Shown here: positions 12,991 through 25,088 of the stretch, in pieces
How positions within the stretch are numbered: position 1 is the stretch's first letter
Layout: each line of letters begins with the position of its first letter
NCBI RefSeq assembly: GCF_963576545.1
Contig: NC_083646.1
Span: 9,515,491-9,579,490, forward strand
DNA: 64,000 nt
DNA from: Limanda limanda
Taxonomy: Eukaryota; Chordata; Actinopteri; Pleuronectiformes; Pleuronectidae
Direction of reading: 5' to 3'
The notes under the pieces: generated by a model
What the model was told of the DNA's origin: nothing
The model's database searches: none
The model's input: only the letters and a program-made list of their open reading frames with translations
Translations under genes and position numbers: made by a program

Positions 12991-15215
12991 AGAGGGGGTA
13001 TACTTTAACTCTGCGTTTTCTTTCTTTTCTCTTCTCCATTCCATTCTTCTACCTCTTTTCCAGCCATCCTTTAACGTGTGCCCGCTCATTCTTTTTTACG
13101 ATGCATCTCATTTCCTCCTTTCTCTTAGATTTTGATAGACCCGTGTTTGCAGAGCAGGAGGAGGCGGAGGAGAAGGAGGAGGAGGAGGTACAGACTCTGA
13201 TTGTAGTTACAGATGAAGGAAACCCTTTTGAAGGATGAGCTCAGGTGCATGGATTTATGGATTTATCATAAATTACAAATAGACACATAAAGAGCGGGAC
13301 ATGGAGGAAACACCTTTTTATGGCAGGTGGATTAGAAAGAGAAAAAGAGAGATAGAAAGAAAGAAGGAACTTAAATCATCACATGACAAAGCCAGGATGC
13401 CTCCACATTGTGTAGATCTTGAAGAATAGATTTGAAAAACATAGAGTGAAGAAGAATTGGACAGGCCTACAAAGGAAAAGTGGGGTAAATTAGGGGCATC
13501 GGGGTATTGAAGGGGTGAAAAATAATAGGGGCAAAGAAGCAAAAAAAGAAATGAAAAGAGGCAAAAAGCACAGTGACAAATTGGTGGAGTGTGTCGCGAA
13601 TTCCCTTTTAGATTTAAAGCCGCGTGTAGCCTATCGTCATATCTATCCAGAGTAATTTATTTTCTCATTTCTCTCTCTCTCCCCTCACTACCCTTCTCCC
13701 TCTCTCTGTGTGAATTTATCTGGTAGTCACGTGGAGAGAGAAGGAGGGGTGGGGGGGGAAAGTCAATAAAAGTCTCTGGCGACAACTGTTTCCCCCATCG
13801 GTCTCTTGTCTCCTTCGAACATTATCTCTCCTGCTTTGCTTTCTATTTGTTTATTCGCTGAAGCTGCTTTGCTCCGTCGCATTTCCTCCTCCTTTGGCTG
13901 CGTTTCCTGTTTCGGATCCTCACTCATATCACAGGACTACAAGCCTATACCTCCTCCTCTCCACAGAGACCTATTGATTTTATTCTCCCACTAACAGCAA
14001 GCCCCACGCTTTGAAATTACAAAATCAGGAAGCTGTAGGATCCATCTCTCGCGTCCACCGCAGAAATGTTTCGATAAGCGCCAGAAAGTTCTCAGAGGCT
14101 TACAAGTTGGAGATGAAGGCCAGTGAGCTTTGGCCCGCAGACACGGAGCCACTTGTAGATTTTTTCAAATCAACAAAAGGAATTAAAAATGAATCAATTT
14201 GATTTTATTACACTCTGCCGAGTCAATGAGTCAGTCTGCAGTTCTATTACAGGCACGGAAAGACAATGAAGGGATGAAGGAAGAGAGGATTCATACAATA
14301 TAGGAGGATTTAGGAAGATCTGACTGAGGGAGAGATCGAACAAACCAGGGCTACAAGGCACTCTGTAAAAACCAGTTACCTCTCCAACTCCAAACCACAC
14401 ATAATGTACCTTCACAATCTGGGCTGGGTAGATAAGAATAAATAAAACATGGTTATATTTTGGATATTTTACTCACTCACTTACAATTTTAGATGATTGG
14501 ATTAGTAAACGACAATGCAAGATTTAATACCTAAATTCCTTATTGAGAAACTCTCATAGTGAAGGGAGAATTATTTAGATCTTTAGGAAAAGAAGTACGA
14601 CCACTTTATAGAAATAGCATTCTGAGTTTGACTTGAATGAGTATCAGAAGTAAAAGCACTCAACGCAGGCAGAATGGCTCCTGTCATTGTTATAATCTGA
14701 TATGTCTGTACTTTTACTAATATGCATTGATCTGTTTGCTGTTGGAATAACTGATCCTGCAATTGTACAAATCTGAGAAGAACGATAAAGGTTCATCTTT
14801 TTAAATTGACCAGTTTATTTTGACACAAGAAACACCGATATTTATAGAGCGGTCACTGATTGTACATTAAACTTTTATTTTAATAATTTTGCAATTGTGC
14901 GCATAAATACAAATGCAGCTTTTCCTTAAAATAAGATCCTCTTTCAAAATATTGACTCAGAAAAAATCCTGTAGTCCATATAAAGTAAAAACAAAACTAT
15001 TATAGTGATTATGAAATTATCGGATTTATTAGGCAACAATATCCCAGCTACCGATATAATTTTAGCGTATTGTAAATCTGTTACAGCGTATATGTTTAGT
15101 GCCCACACATTGCACCAGAAATATCTTTAAGGTAATTTTGAAACTGATGCTATTACATAGTTATATGTCATAGTACACCAGAGAGCACTGGCAATTAAAT
15201 TCTTTCTTCTGCCTA
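12991..15215. other. Gene-free: CT tracts and AT-rich DNA
   Basis: Pyrimidine-rich DNA (13016-13070, 13660-13710), purine-rich DNA (13320-13370, 13490-13570) and an AT-rich block (14440-15180). The stretch at 13990-14215 is complex and might be regulatory. No gene is recognised. Confidence 0.45.
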
Positions 15216-15380
15216 GGTCAAGTTTTCGTCTGCATTAATTAGTTGGGTAGTTAGTTCATTAGTTAGTTAGCAAGATTACGCAAAAACGACTTCAACTGAT
15301 TTCTATGCAGCGTTGGAGGGGTGAGGAATGACCCCAGGTAGAGCCAGTTGGATTTTGAGGCGGATCCAGACTTGTTTTCT
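15216..15380 (+). repeat. Dispersed teleost repeat, copy 1
   Basis: Reads CTAGGTCAAGTTTTCGTCTG, then TTAGTTAG units, AGCAAGATTACGCAAAAACG, and a tail GATTTTGAGGCGGATCCAG. This string order (variable 4-mer run, 'attacacaaaaactac', 'ggatcca') is a very common teleost interspersed repeat. Related copies lie at 20,425-20,520 and 23,485-23,640. I cannot assign its class. Confidence 0.6.
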
Positions 15381-18079
15381 CTTTCTATAACATTGCACGG
15401 TAAGCCATTTTCCAAACATTTCATTGATTTCTAACGGAGTAATTCATGGCTCTCGATTGAAAAAAAAAAAATCGGGCACGTATATAGGGGACTCATATGT
15501 TTGAGTGTGTCCATTTGGTGCACATCCAAATACAAATCCAGATCTAGTGAAGGTAAATGTGGTTTTACAAAGGACCTGTAGGGCCTTGCCGGAGGTACAG
15601 AATGTGATCCTTATGTAAAGAGCAATGCTAATATCTATCAGATAAATGATTGAGAGTTTGAAGTGCAACTCGGGATATCAAAAAATTACCCTCAAATTTC
15701 ACTTGAGTAAATGTACTTACCACATATGCTAAGCTCGAACAACTTATTTCCACACACATATTTCTGGCTACAGCTACGACACTTATGTACAGCAGCTCGC
15801 GGGCCATGCTCCTGTCGAGCTGATGGGGTTGATAGAATTGAAGGGTCTCTGTGCTCTGTATCCTTGGGGGGTTTTACAGTTCCACAGGACTGATGGTCGA
15901 CCCGCCCGGCAATATGACTTGTTCACTCAGCCCCTCCGACACCACAGTCTCCATTTCACTCGCCACATCTGTTATTGTCTGATTCTTAAGAAAAAAGTGG
16001 CTGAGCAGAGGATAATGAAATCAAAGCCCAACACACACAGTCAACAAGCCCCTGGTAAGAAACACAGTGTCAATATTAATCTCCCTGACAGAAGGTCGAA
16101 ATATGGCATCTGTCACACATCATCTTCCCTCTCTCCTGTCTTTCTGCGGAGTGGAAAAAGATGGAGAGGAGGTGGTTGTTGGTGGGAGTGAAGAGGGGGA
16201 AGTTGTTGGAAATTGAGGACATGGACCGGAAAGGGCACCGGACTCTGGGATCTAAAAGGAATATCTTCTTTTTTCTTGCATCTGCCGTGGAGCGTATTTT
16301 GAAGTTGAGTAAAATAGAAGTTAATTTTAAAATGACGAACACTATCTACAGTATGACAGCTCGAAGAATGTATGTTGCTGCTCTAGTGTGATTAGGATGA
16401 ATAATCAATGCACAATAAATACTGCATGTCTCTCAGTAAGCAAATACATCGGCTGCAGCTTCGGTACTAGTTGTTAGAAATCTGTTAAAAACTAATAATA
16501 AAGGCTCTGTAAGAAAAGGGATACAGGTTCAACAGTATTGGTTTATTTATTGCAAAGCCTTTGTAAATATTTTGTAAAAGTTATTTTGTTTAGGAATATT
16601 CATTAAAATATAATTCAACCTGAGAAAACTGTTTTCTGACCTCATGCACAATTGCACATGTCACTTAAACTCTAATAAGCATGAAAAAACTCAGTTCACA
16701 ATGAAACAACATGACCTCCAGATGCGAGTGCAGGTCCTCCAGAGCATAATCAAGGTCGAAATGTGAAAAGCAACAAGTCTGAGTGGGACATGACCTTCCT
16801 GACCAGAGGGCTGCAAAACTAATGTTACTCCCATAACAAGATGCTTAAAGCCAGCGAACGCAACACAAGATCTCTTGGTGATGAGATATAAAATGTCCTC
16901 CTGTATTTCATCACTCGTGCTCATGCTTGAGGTTTCTCCTCCCGATGCACATCTGCTATCCTTTATTTATCCTTCAATCATCCAGGACTCTCTCCCCCTT
17001 CTCGGCCTGTTATCTCTTTCTCCCACTCGCTTCACCCAGAACACTTTCCTTTCTTTCATCTTCTTTCCATCTACTTCCTATTCCTCCCACCTCTCTTCTT
17101 CCTCCTCCTCTTCCTCCCTCCCCTCTCTCTCTCTCCGTCTTTTGGACATTTCTCTTAGTCCTTTCTGTATCCCTGCACCTTGCCTCCAGACACCCCCCTC
17201 TCCTCCCCCTCTTTCCCCTGTGATGAATGAGTCTGTCTGCTGGGTGCAGTTCATATTTACTGAGCAGGGGAGCGCACACTGTCAGTCTCTCTCGCCCTCC
17301 ACATCTCTATCCCTCCACTAAAGAGACAGAGAGAGCAAGAGGTTACGGCGAGAGGAGGAGGAGGGAGGCCGTGGTCACAGCGATCTACTCGGGCAGTCAC
17401 CACGATAGCAGCTGGCTGTGTGGGAAACGTGTTAGTGTGGCCCTACATAGTTCCTCAGCGCTACCATTAGACGGGCTGAGGGAGAGCGAAGTCTTCCTTA
17501 CCTCTTGGCCAAGCTGTCAACGTGGTGATACTAATAGGGAATAAACGGTGTCTTTCCATCCCTTTATGTGCAACCCGGCATCCCACTCTCAGATTTCAAT
17601 GCAACACGTTTGAGCAGTATTTTCTCCCTTCTTCCTTTGTGTGAGCCATGCTTTTAGGCACATTTGGACTTGAGAGGGAGAGAAGTAAGAGCCGCTACCA
17701 GCTGCAGCTTACCAAAGGCCCACAAAATACCCGGTTTCATCTACGCCCACACGCACCCGAGTGTTGCGGGGAGTCAAACGGTGTGTTTTGACCCGTGTTT
17801 TGACCCCTTCATGAATGAGAGGAGTGGATGTGGGCCTGTCGGAGCCCAAAGGGACAGGCCAAGAGCCGCCGCTAAGCCCTGCAGAGCCACCATCTCTTCC
17901 CACACACTGACCTCCGAGGCCAGCCAACACCAAAGCCACTGGAGCGTGACGACACCGGTGACACCCGGCGCCAACGCACACAATATGTTCCTCCGCCAAA
18001 TTGACAAAAATATAGACAGTAAATACAAGGAAAATTGGATAGCTCAAAGTACATTACAAAAAGAAAATCCTCTCAACTG
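15381..18079. other. Gene-free: unique DNA with a long CT tract
   Basis: Pyrimidine-rich DNA at 17,000-17,220 gives serine/leucine/proline frames that are artefacts. The rest shows no recognised repeat or motif. Confidence 0.45.
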
Positions 18080-18330
18080 GACTTTGATATCATTCAATAT
18101 GGGGGTAATTTAATTCTCAGACTGCGACGTGAAAAAAACACTATGACCTGTCTGTCAGAGGGGGCAGATTGAAAATATTTTTTAGCCATTTGGAATTGGG
18201 ATAGGAGAAGCTAAGTAAATGTAAGATTTTATGTTTTCATTTGTGGATGATTTGCGGCAGAATCGCAGCCACTGTTTCGCCGCGGATTAACCATAATGTC
18301 ACTGAAAACATTCGTATCATGGAGCCACAT
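18080..18330. promoter_or_regulatory. Candidate conserved non-coding element
   Basis: About 250 nt of complex sequence (TTGATATCATTCAATATGGG, GGTAATTTAATTCTCAG, CGCCGCGGATTAACCATAAT) without repeats, standing out from GA-rich DNA that follows. Regulatory role is inferred from texture only. Confidence 0.22.
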
Positions 18331-21200
18331 GCCGGGATCTAAGGAGGAAAGAGTATCAGGGGGGAAAATAGGAGCGGGAGAGAAAAAGAGTAGAATGCTG
18401 AAAGGAGGGAAGGAAAACATCAGGAAATAATCATCGCAATATTAGGGAAAATTGGACGCGGGAAAGGCAAAAAATTGGATATGGGAATGATTTCTGAGGA
18501 GCAGAGAAAAGCCTGAATGCATCAAATGTGAAAACAATGACCAATATCAAAACGGATGGAAACAAATGTGGCCCCCGTGGATAAATCACTGCTGTAAAAG
18601 ATCCTTTAGGAGGTTCTAAAAGCCATCTTCAGCAGACAAATGACAGGGTCAGAGGTCTAACACGGGGACCACTATCAGATGAAACAACACGGTTACTGAT
18701 GGAGGAGGAGGAGGTATGATGTAGCTTTACAATGGGACATAAAAAAATATTTTCTATATGCAATTCTGGCCACAGGCTTATTCCATATAGTTCTAACAAA
18801 TGGCACAAACTTCTGCCGAGCTTGTCTATTCCCTGAAGCATCCTTTCCACAGCTATCCATTTCCCCCTGGTGCCTCAAGAGAGGAACTACTGTTGTTCCA
18901 CTGCGGCCTCTCGCAGCGAATTCATCAGCCGCCTCATCCGCTCTGGAGCTCATGCAGGCCTCAAACTGTGATCTATCCGGCTATCACCCGCCAGACCGTG
19001 AGATATAAACACCCTGCACGGAAACGGGTAAACAGTAACGCCTTTATTTGTCAGGATGTGTTCTCTGCTGCCGTGTGTTTGTGTGCTGCAGCCGCCACCA
19101 CCCCCCCCTCCCACAATCCCTCCCCAACCTCCTCATCCCTGGATCACATTTGTCCATCTGCCTGCCACGCCGATGGAACGTTCCAAAAACGGCTGCTGTG
19201 CAATCTATCTCAATTTTACAAATCTATTAACTTTCTTTGTGTGGCCTCCCTCTCCTCGAACCAGATCTTTAAAAACCGTGGCTGTTCAACAATTATGATA
19301 ACTGCAACAGGGGGAATTAGAGGATCCACCCATTCATCTCTCTGCCCCTCCTCCGCACAGACATGACGCGGCTAAATGAAAAATGGACACGCTTTAAGAA
19401 GTATTGATTCCAGCTTTAAACAAAGGTACAGTCAATATTATTTACTCCTAAATATATCTTTGTTATCTGTGGCGGAGTCGTAGTTACGGCTCTGTCCTCG
19501 TAATTGCGGACATAAAAATAATAGACCAATTCCCACTGAATTGACTGAGACAGGTCTGAATGTGGCCCCTGTCCTAGTGATGCATATCCTGGGTGTAAAT
19601 TAAAGTGTGAGCAAGGTCTTCCTCCGATGGCTGCCCTGCAAGTGGCAGAAATATATTTCAATCCAAACAGGAAATAAAACGCTAGCGACACCGTGAGATA
19701 ACGAAATATATATAGCGCTTTTCAAATGCAATCTAAAATACTAAAAGAGCAATTTATCCTCCCTACGATATTTTTTTTCTTGCATTTAATTCAAAAATAT
19801 TTCTGCTTTTTTCTATTTGTCACGTACTTAGCCCCCTACTGTTTCTCTTATCATGCGGATAATCCAACTTTGTTTTGTTTTTCTAATAGTGATTTATTTT
19901 TTTGTACCACTTAACCACGCCACACTTCTCCCTGGCAGAACAAGTCTTCACTTATCTTATGCTATGTCTATCATTTATCTTTTTGCACATATATAGACAC
20001 ATTTAACCGATACATAGAGTATCATTTATTCGTAATTTTCAGAAAATCAGGATCATGTAAATATGATGCAACTGAAATTGTTTCACATCCATATCTGTCA
20101 AATATGTGGTAAAAACTATTTTTAACAAATCTAACAGTACAATTTCTTATATAGGCTGTCATGATGATTCTTAGTGATTCTCAGTGTGTGTAGTGTATCA
20201 CGCTGTGTAAACTGTAAGGAGCAGTAAAAAAGAAAAGGAACAAACTGCAACAGATCTACCGATGATGTTTCTTCATTTTTGCTTTGACGTGAAGGCAGCA
20301 AGGGTTTAAACTGTATTTATTACTCAACCGCTTTAACTATAATTGAACAATATGTAAGTGTCTGACACTGCCGGTATTTGTTTAAATTCAGGATAAATAA
20401 TTGGTATAAATAACTACCTCTGCCAAGGACGTACTGATTTCATCTGTGCTTGTTTGTTAGTCTATTAGTTAGCAGCATTACACAAAAACTACTGGACAGA
20501 TGACCACAAAACCAGGTCGAAAACCTACATATTATTTATATTATTTATTTAATTTAATTTTTTTTAATTTCAACATAAGGCTGCAACATGAAATGTTAAA
20601 CAAAATGACAGAGTCTGAATACTTTCTGAATAGTAATAGTAAATCCTCAAGTCGAAGGCACATGACAGTGAGGTTATTGCAACATTTTCTTAATTAAGCT
20701 TCCAGCATTAAAATATTTTTAAGTTCTACATTAAATGGAAATTGTTACCAAAAATGAATCCTTAAATAAATCTGTATTGGTCTGAGCAAGAAATTAATAT
20801 TCTAATGAGTAAAAACAAGCTTCTAGTTGCACGGAGGAGGATCAGTGAAAGATTAGATGTGGGGGGGCTTACTTGTGTTGCATTCGACCGCCTCAGCTTG
20901 TGGTGTTGCCTCAGAGTGTCCAGCGCGGCTCAGTCTTTGACAAATGCCTCCAGGCCTTAAAAATTAGCAATTCACAAACTTTGTTAGACATCAGATTTTG
21001 TGCATCTGAGGGTTTTCTGCTCCACTTTGACTTGTTAACAGTCAGCATCATTCCAGCTTTTTAATGTGTCCTCGGCTTCTCTTTGCAGACCTGATCACGA
21101 TGTTAATAAGGTTGTGTGTCACCAACTGTGAGGTGTTGTTTTTGTGTCACCAAGGTTCCCTTGTGGTATGATTATACAGTTTGGTTGCTGGCTGGCTGGA
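18331..21200. other. Gene-free: unique and AT-rich DNA
   Basis: No protein family is recognised. A copy of the dispersed repeat seen at 15,216 lies at about 20,425-20,520 (CTCTGCCAAGGACGTACTG, then ACACAAAAACTACTGGACAG). Much of 19,700-20,400 and 20,520-20,800 is AT-rich. Confidence 0.5.
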
Positions 21201-21673
21201 GCTGTTTTCAGGCATGAACTTGGGAAAATGTACAGAAAACTTGGTCCAGACATTTTCTAGAATATGCCTTTGACATCAGAAAAATGCAGCAGGAGATTTG
21301 TTGGATCGGAAGTGTTCACAACAAAAGGAACAATTCAGACGAGGGGTGTGGCCTGAGTAGAGCATGCAAGAGGAGGGACATGATGTATAAATTGTTCTGC
21401 GTAAAGAGCATGTTATTGTTTAAAACACCGACCTCGGCCCGTATCCTCAAAAGCTCTCGAATCTCGTTTTCCTTCCAAGTTGACATCCTCGTCTGCGTCT
21501 TCTACGTGTATGTCTCCTCTTTTTCTCATGACGTTCATCTTCTCCAACATCTTCTCCTTGGTTTGTGCAGTTATTTCAGGATGCTGGGTCATAACTCCTG
21601 CCTTCTTCATCAGCGCAGAGGAAATCATCTACAGGGGGGAAAGCCAGAAATCAGTGCAAGCTCATGAAAACAC
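21201..21673 (+). mobile_element. Non-autonomous DNA element (MITE-like), copy A
   Basis: Begins GCTGTTTTCAGGCATGAACT and shares blocks, in the same order, with the element in megf8 intron 2 (45,708-46,225): GCAGCAGGAG...GTTCACAAC and GGACATGATGTATAAATT. The right end near 21,660-21,673 (GCTCATGAAAACAC) is a weak inverted match to the left end. No transposase is coded. The boundaries are approximate. Confidence 0.5.
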
Positions 21674-23050
21674 TTTCTACTATGTCAGCTAACAACACAG
21701 TTTGTGATTTGTTTTTAATGTGCACTCCATTTTACAACACTTGATTAGAATACCATTAAGAGAGTGAGCCTGACTTCATATTACCGAGACTTGTTGCTTT
21801 GTTACAGCGATTTAAACTAATTTAAACCAAATGTTTGGGAATAAAAATCCCACCGTCTCTTAAACAGAACTGCTGTGTCCTCGGATGCTGTGATTTCACT
21901 GCCATATCATCCTCGGTGTATCTTGGAGAAAGGACTGCGATGTCACTCGTGGTCTCTGACTATCACATTCTATCTTTATCCTGCTGTAAGTCTGCTTTAA
22001 CAAGGGATACATGCCGTTGTGATCCGTTACTATCACTGAGATCACTTTAATGCTTTTACAATAGAAGGTGCTACATCATGCATGCAGGCACGAGGGCCAC
22101 TCTAATGCAAGTGTGAACCATGTGCGTTTTTTTGTGTAATTGAAATGTGTCACATCCCCTCAATTCATTTTAAATACAGAAATAAGCGTATTGATTATGT
22201 GACAAACTGAAGAGGCCAATTCACAGTCTAGGAGATACAAAGAGAAATCTAAGACTTGTCCGTCGATACAGCTGGTGAATCATATGAATGTATAGATATT
22301 TTACTATTTTGTTTACATCAATTTGGAAGAGCAGACTGATTGACAAGACAAAATATTGTGAGAGTGAATGTACACGATATAGACACAGCTTCACTTTCAG
22401 GCGTATTCAACATTCATTGAGGATTATTTGAAGCAACAGAGAATTAATTTAATACCTGTTTCACAATCATACTGGCAGACACAGGGTGATGGAAATCTAG
22501 TTTGGCTGATATTCTTTAAAATAATGTATTACTATAATGACATGTATTCAGTGCTTCCCAGTATAATATTCTTATTTCTAATGGTTTTATGAATTCAATT
22601 ATTATGACCTGGACCCAGACAAACTTGAATAAATGGATGGAGAAATTAATCATTAAATTAGAGGATTTATTTTATTTTATTTCACTTACTTTGCAAGTAA
22701 ACACTTTCCCATTATAAGATGATGAGGTCCAGCTCTCCGGTAGCACGTACTTCTCCTGACAAGCCACATTCAAATCTTTATAAAACTAACATCACCACCT
22801 ACAGCTGGTAAAATAAATGAATCAAGACTTTAGCACATTAAACTCGAAGACTTTTAATTCACTTTTAATGTTTGTAGAAACAGTTTAAAGTTAAATTAAG
22901 AGTTTTACAGACCTGCAGAAGCAGCACTTCAGCAATGGAAAGTCTATAGAAAAACCATGTATTTATTGTATTATTCAATTGAGGAGTTTTGACGCTAACT
23001 TCGGATAACGAAACCTTTTAGTCAACTTAAAAATGTTCACTAAGAGGTGC
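21674..23050. other. Gene-free, AT-rich
   Basis: Mostly AT-rich unique DNA. I see no gene, known repeat or clear regulatory motif. Confidence 0.5.
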
Positions 23051-23460
23051 CATCTTTGCTTATCTTCTAAAAATGCTAACAGCTACATGAAGCAGTAAAC
23101 CCAGTTTGTTTGTTGCTAGCTTCTCGGCTCAGTCACTTTAATTGACCGCAGCAACAGGTGTTAGCATCATTAGCATGTTTCATTAGCATGTTTTCCTGCA
23201 GTCTCCATTAGATGGTTCCTGACGCTGTTTGAGGTTGTTTCTCTCGTCCCAGTGCTCCCACCGTGTTTCCAGATGCCACACAGACTCGTCCCAGCACTTT
23301 AATGGCTGAAGTGTAATGTCCACGGCAGGAGAAGAAGAGTGAATCCTGATTGTCGGCTGTTGACTCCTGTGCACTGCCGGTGGGCGGCCATCTTTGTTTT
23401 GATTCGGACCCAGGAGGTTGTGACCTTGTGACCTTGTGAACCCGGAAGTAGTTTGAATGG
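23050..23460. promoter_or_regulatory. Promoter-like block without a recognised gene
   Basis: The DNA changes abruptly from AT-rich to balanced and carries a YY1-type GCGGCCATCTTTG (about 23,385), two TGTGACCTTG nuclear-receptor half-sites and an ETS-type CCGGAAGT (about 23,441), plus GTTAGC/GCTAGC words like those at the megf8 and zinc-finger promoters. A 99-codon minus-strand frame covers part of it but has no known motif. It may be the promoter of a gene or non-coding RNA whose exons I cannot see, or an older relic. Confidence 0.35.
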
Positions 23461-23484
23461 GCCCAGAGCACGAACTTGCCAAGA

Positions 23485-23644
23485 AGGTTATGTTAGTTAA
23501 TTAGTTAGTTAGTTAGTTAGTTAGTTAGTCTGTTTGTTTGCAAGATTAAACAAACTCAAAGTTAGAGATATGCAGGAAACTTGGTGGATTGAACAGGATT
23601 GGGGGGGAAAAAACATTGTGCAGATCCAGGAGCTTTTCTTAATA

Positions 23645-23723
<79 letters not shown>

Positions 23724-24480
23724 AACTTTATTTATGTGGTACTTTTCAAAAACGCATTTACGAAGTGCTTCATAAACATAAAAACAGAAATGTTTCATAC
23801 ACAAAGACATAAAAATCCAGGTGAAAGACATATTATAAGAATGAGTCTGTAAACGGGATTTAAAACAAGGAGGTAGGTTGTCTGGTTCCCAGTGGGAGGT
23901 TATTCCAGTGTCCTGGAGCCCTCACTGCACAAAAGCTCTGCCGCCCTGGGAACCAACATCTGATCTGCAGATCTGAGATTATGAGCCGGTATGTGCGGGA
24001 TTAGAAGATGTGTTATATAAAATGAGGGCAATGCCACTAAGAGGTTTAAAAACTATATACAATTTTTAAATCAATTCTCAGCGTGACAGATAGCCAGTGC
24101 AATGAGGTGAGAATGGGGGTGATGTGTTCATACTTTGGAGTTTTTGTAAGAACTCTGGCTGTGGTATTTTGAACGAGTTGGAGACGGTTCCTCGATTTCC
24201 TGGGCAGTCCTGCAAATAATGAGTAACAGTCATCTAGATGGCTGGAGACAAAAGCATGAATAACAGTTTGTGCATCAATGAATGTGAGGAATTATCTAAT
24301 TTTGGCAATTTTCCTAATACTAAACATTCTAACATCGTGAGATAAGGTGTTTTTTGACATTTTCCACAGCTTCTCAGGTATAGTTTGTGGATCTTGATGA
24401 AAGAAAAATGCCAGATTTAGGGGACTGGTAAGAATGAGTGTGTCAAAATTGGCTTGTAATCGATCACAGAAAATGAGTTC
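23485..24480 (+). repeat. Composite dispersed repeat with an (AAT)n array
   Basis: A TTAG-tetranucleotide run (23,491-23,530) belongs to the repeat family seen at 15,216. An (AAT)n array follows at about 23,639-23,722. Next comes a 3'-tail-type repeat starting ACAACTTTATTTATGTGGTA and continuing to about 24,300 through GAGGTTATTCCAGTGTCCTG, GAGCCCTCACTGCACAAAAG and GAACGAGTTGGAGACGGTTC. This second part is a diverged copy of a very common teleost interspersed repeat. Open frames across the AAT array (poly-Ile, poly-Leu) are artefacts. Confidence 0.65.
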
Positions 24481-25088
24481 ACAACTTGATAATTAATTAA
24501 TCATTTCAGTTTTTATTCTGCAATTATTTCAAAAATAATCGACATTTGATTCATGAAGATCAACAAGTCAAATCTCCAAAAATGTTTTTTTAAACCAAAA
24601 TTTATGTTGTGGATATTAAACATGTGCACAAATGCTTCAAATAATTTGACTGGTCCTCGTGACTTGTTCATGCTTTCATCAAATAATTTATTATTTTTTA
24701 CAGACAGTACAGCATTCACCAGTGGTGCAAACGATCCATTATATGCATGTCCCACTGAGCTCTGCCTCATACGATGTCTTCAAGCCTCCATTATCTTAGT
24801 GTTTTGCACAACCAGACTAAAGCTACTCTAGGAAAAAAAAAAATCATAGAAGAGCTTGACTAGTACTATAAAAAGTTCCATGCAATAACAAACATGATTC
24901 ATGTGTTTTAATAAGTTACAACAGTCATCTAAGTTGAAGGTTACACAAAAGTTATTTAAATAATAATGTACAAATATAAGTTTTCACTTTAACACATTCG
25001 TTAACATAAAGTAGTAGTAGAATCTCTGCAGCTCCTGTTATTATGAATTAAATCAGAACTAGTGTATTTACAGTCTTCTCAAACACGA
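24481..25088. other. AT-rich DNA, probably partly zinc-finger gene 3' UTR
   Basis: Lies just after the zinc-finger stop codon on the minus strand. It is AT-rich with candidate AATAAA (TTTATT on plus, about 24,687) so the 3' UTR could extend about 400 nt. Nothing else is recognised. Confidence 0.35.

Noticed and set aside
17000..17320. Ser/Leu/Pro-rich frames
   Set aside because: They are products of a pyrimidine-rich tract.
23534..23831. Open frames with poly-Ile and poly-Leu runs
   Set aside because: They are translations of the AAT microsatellite.
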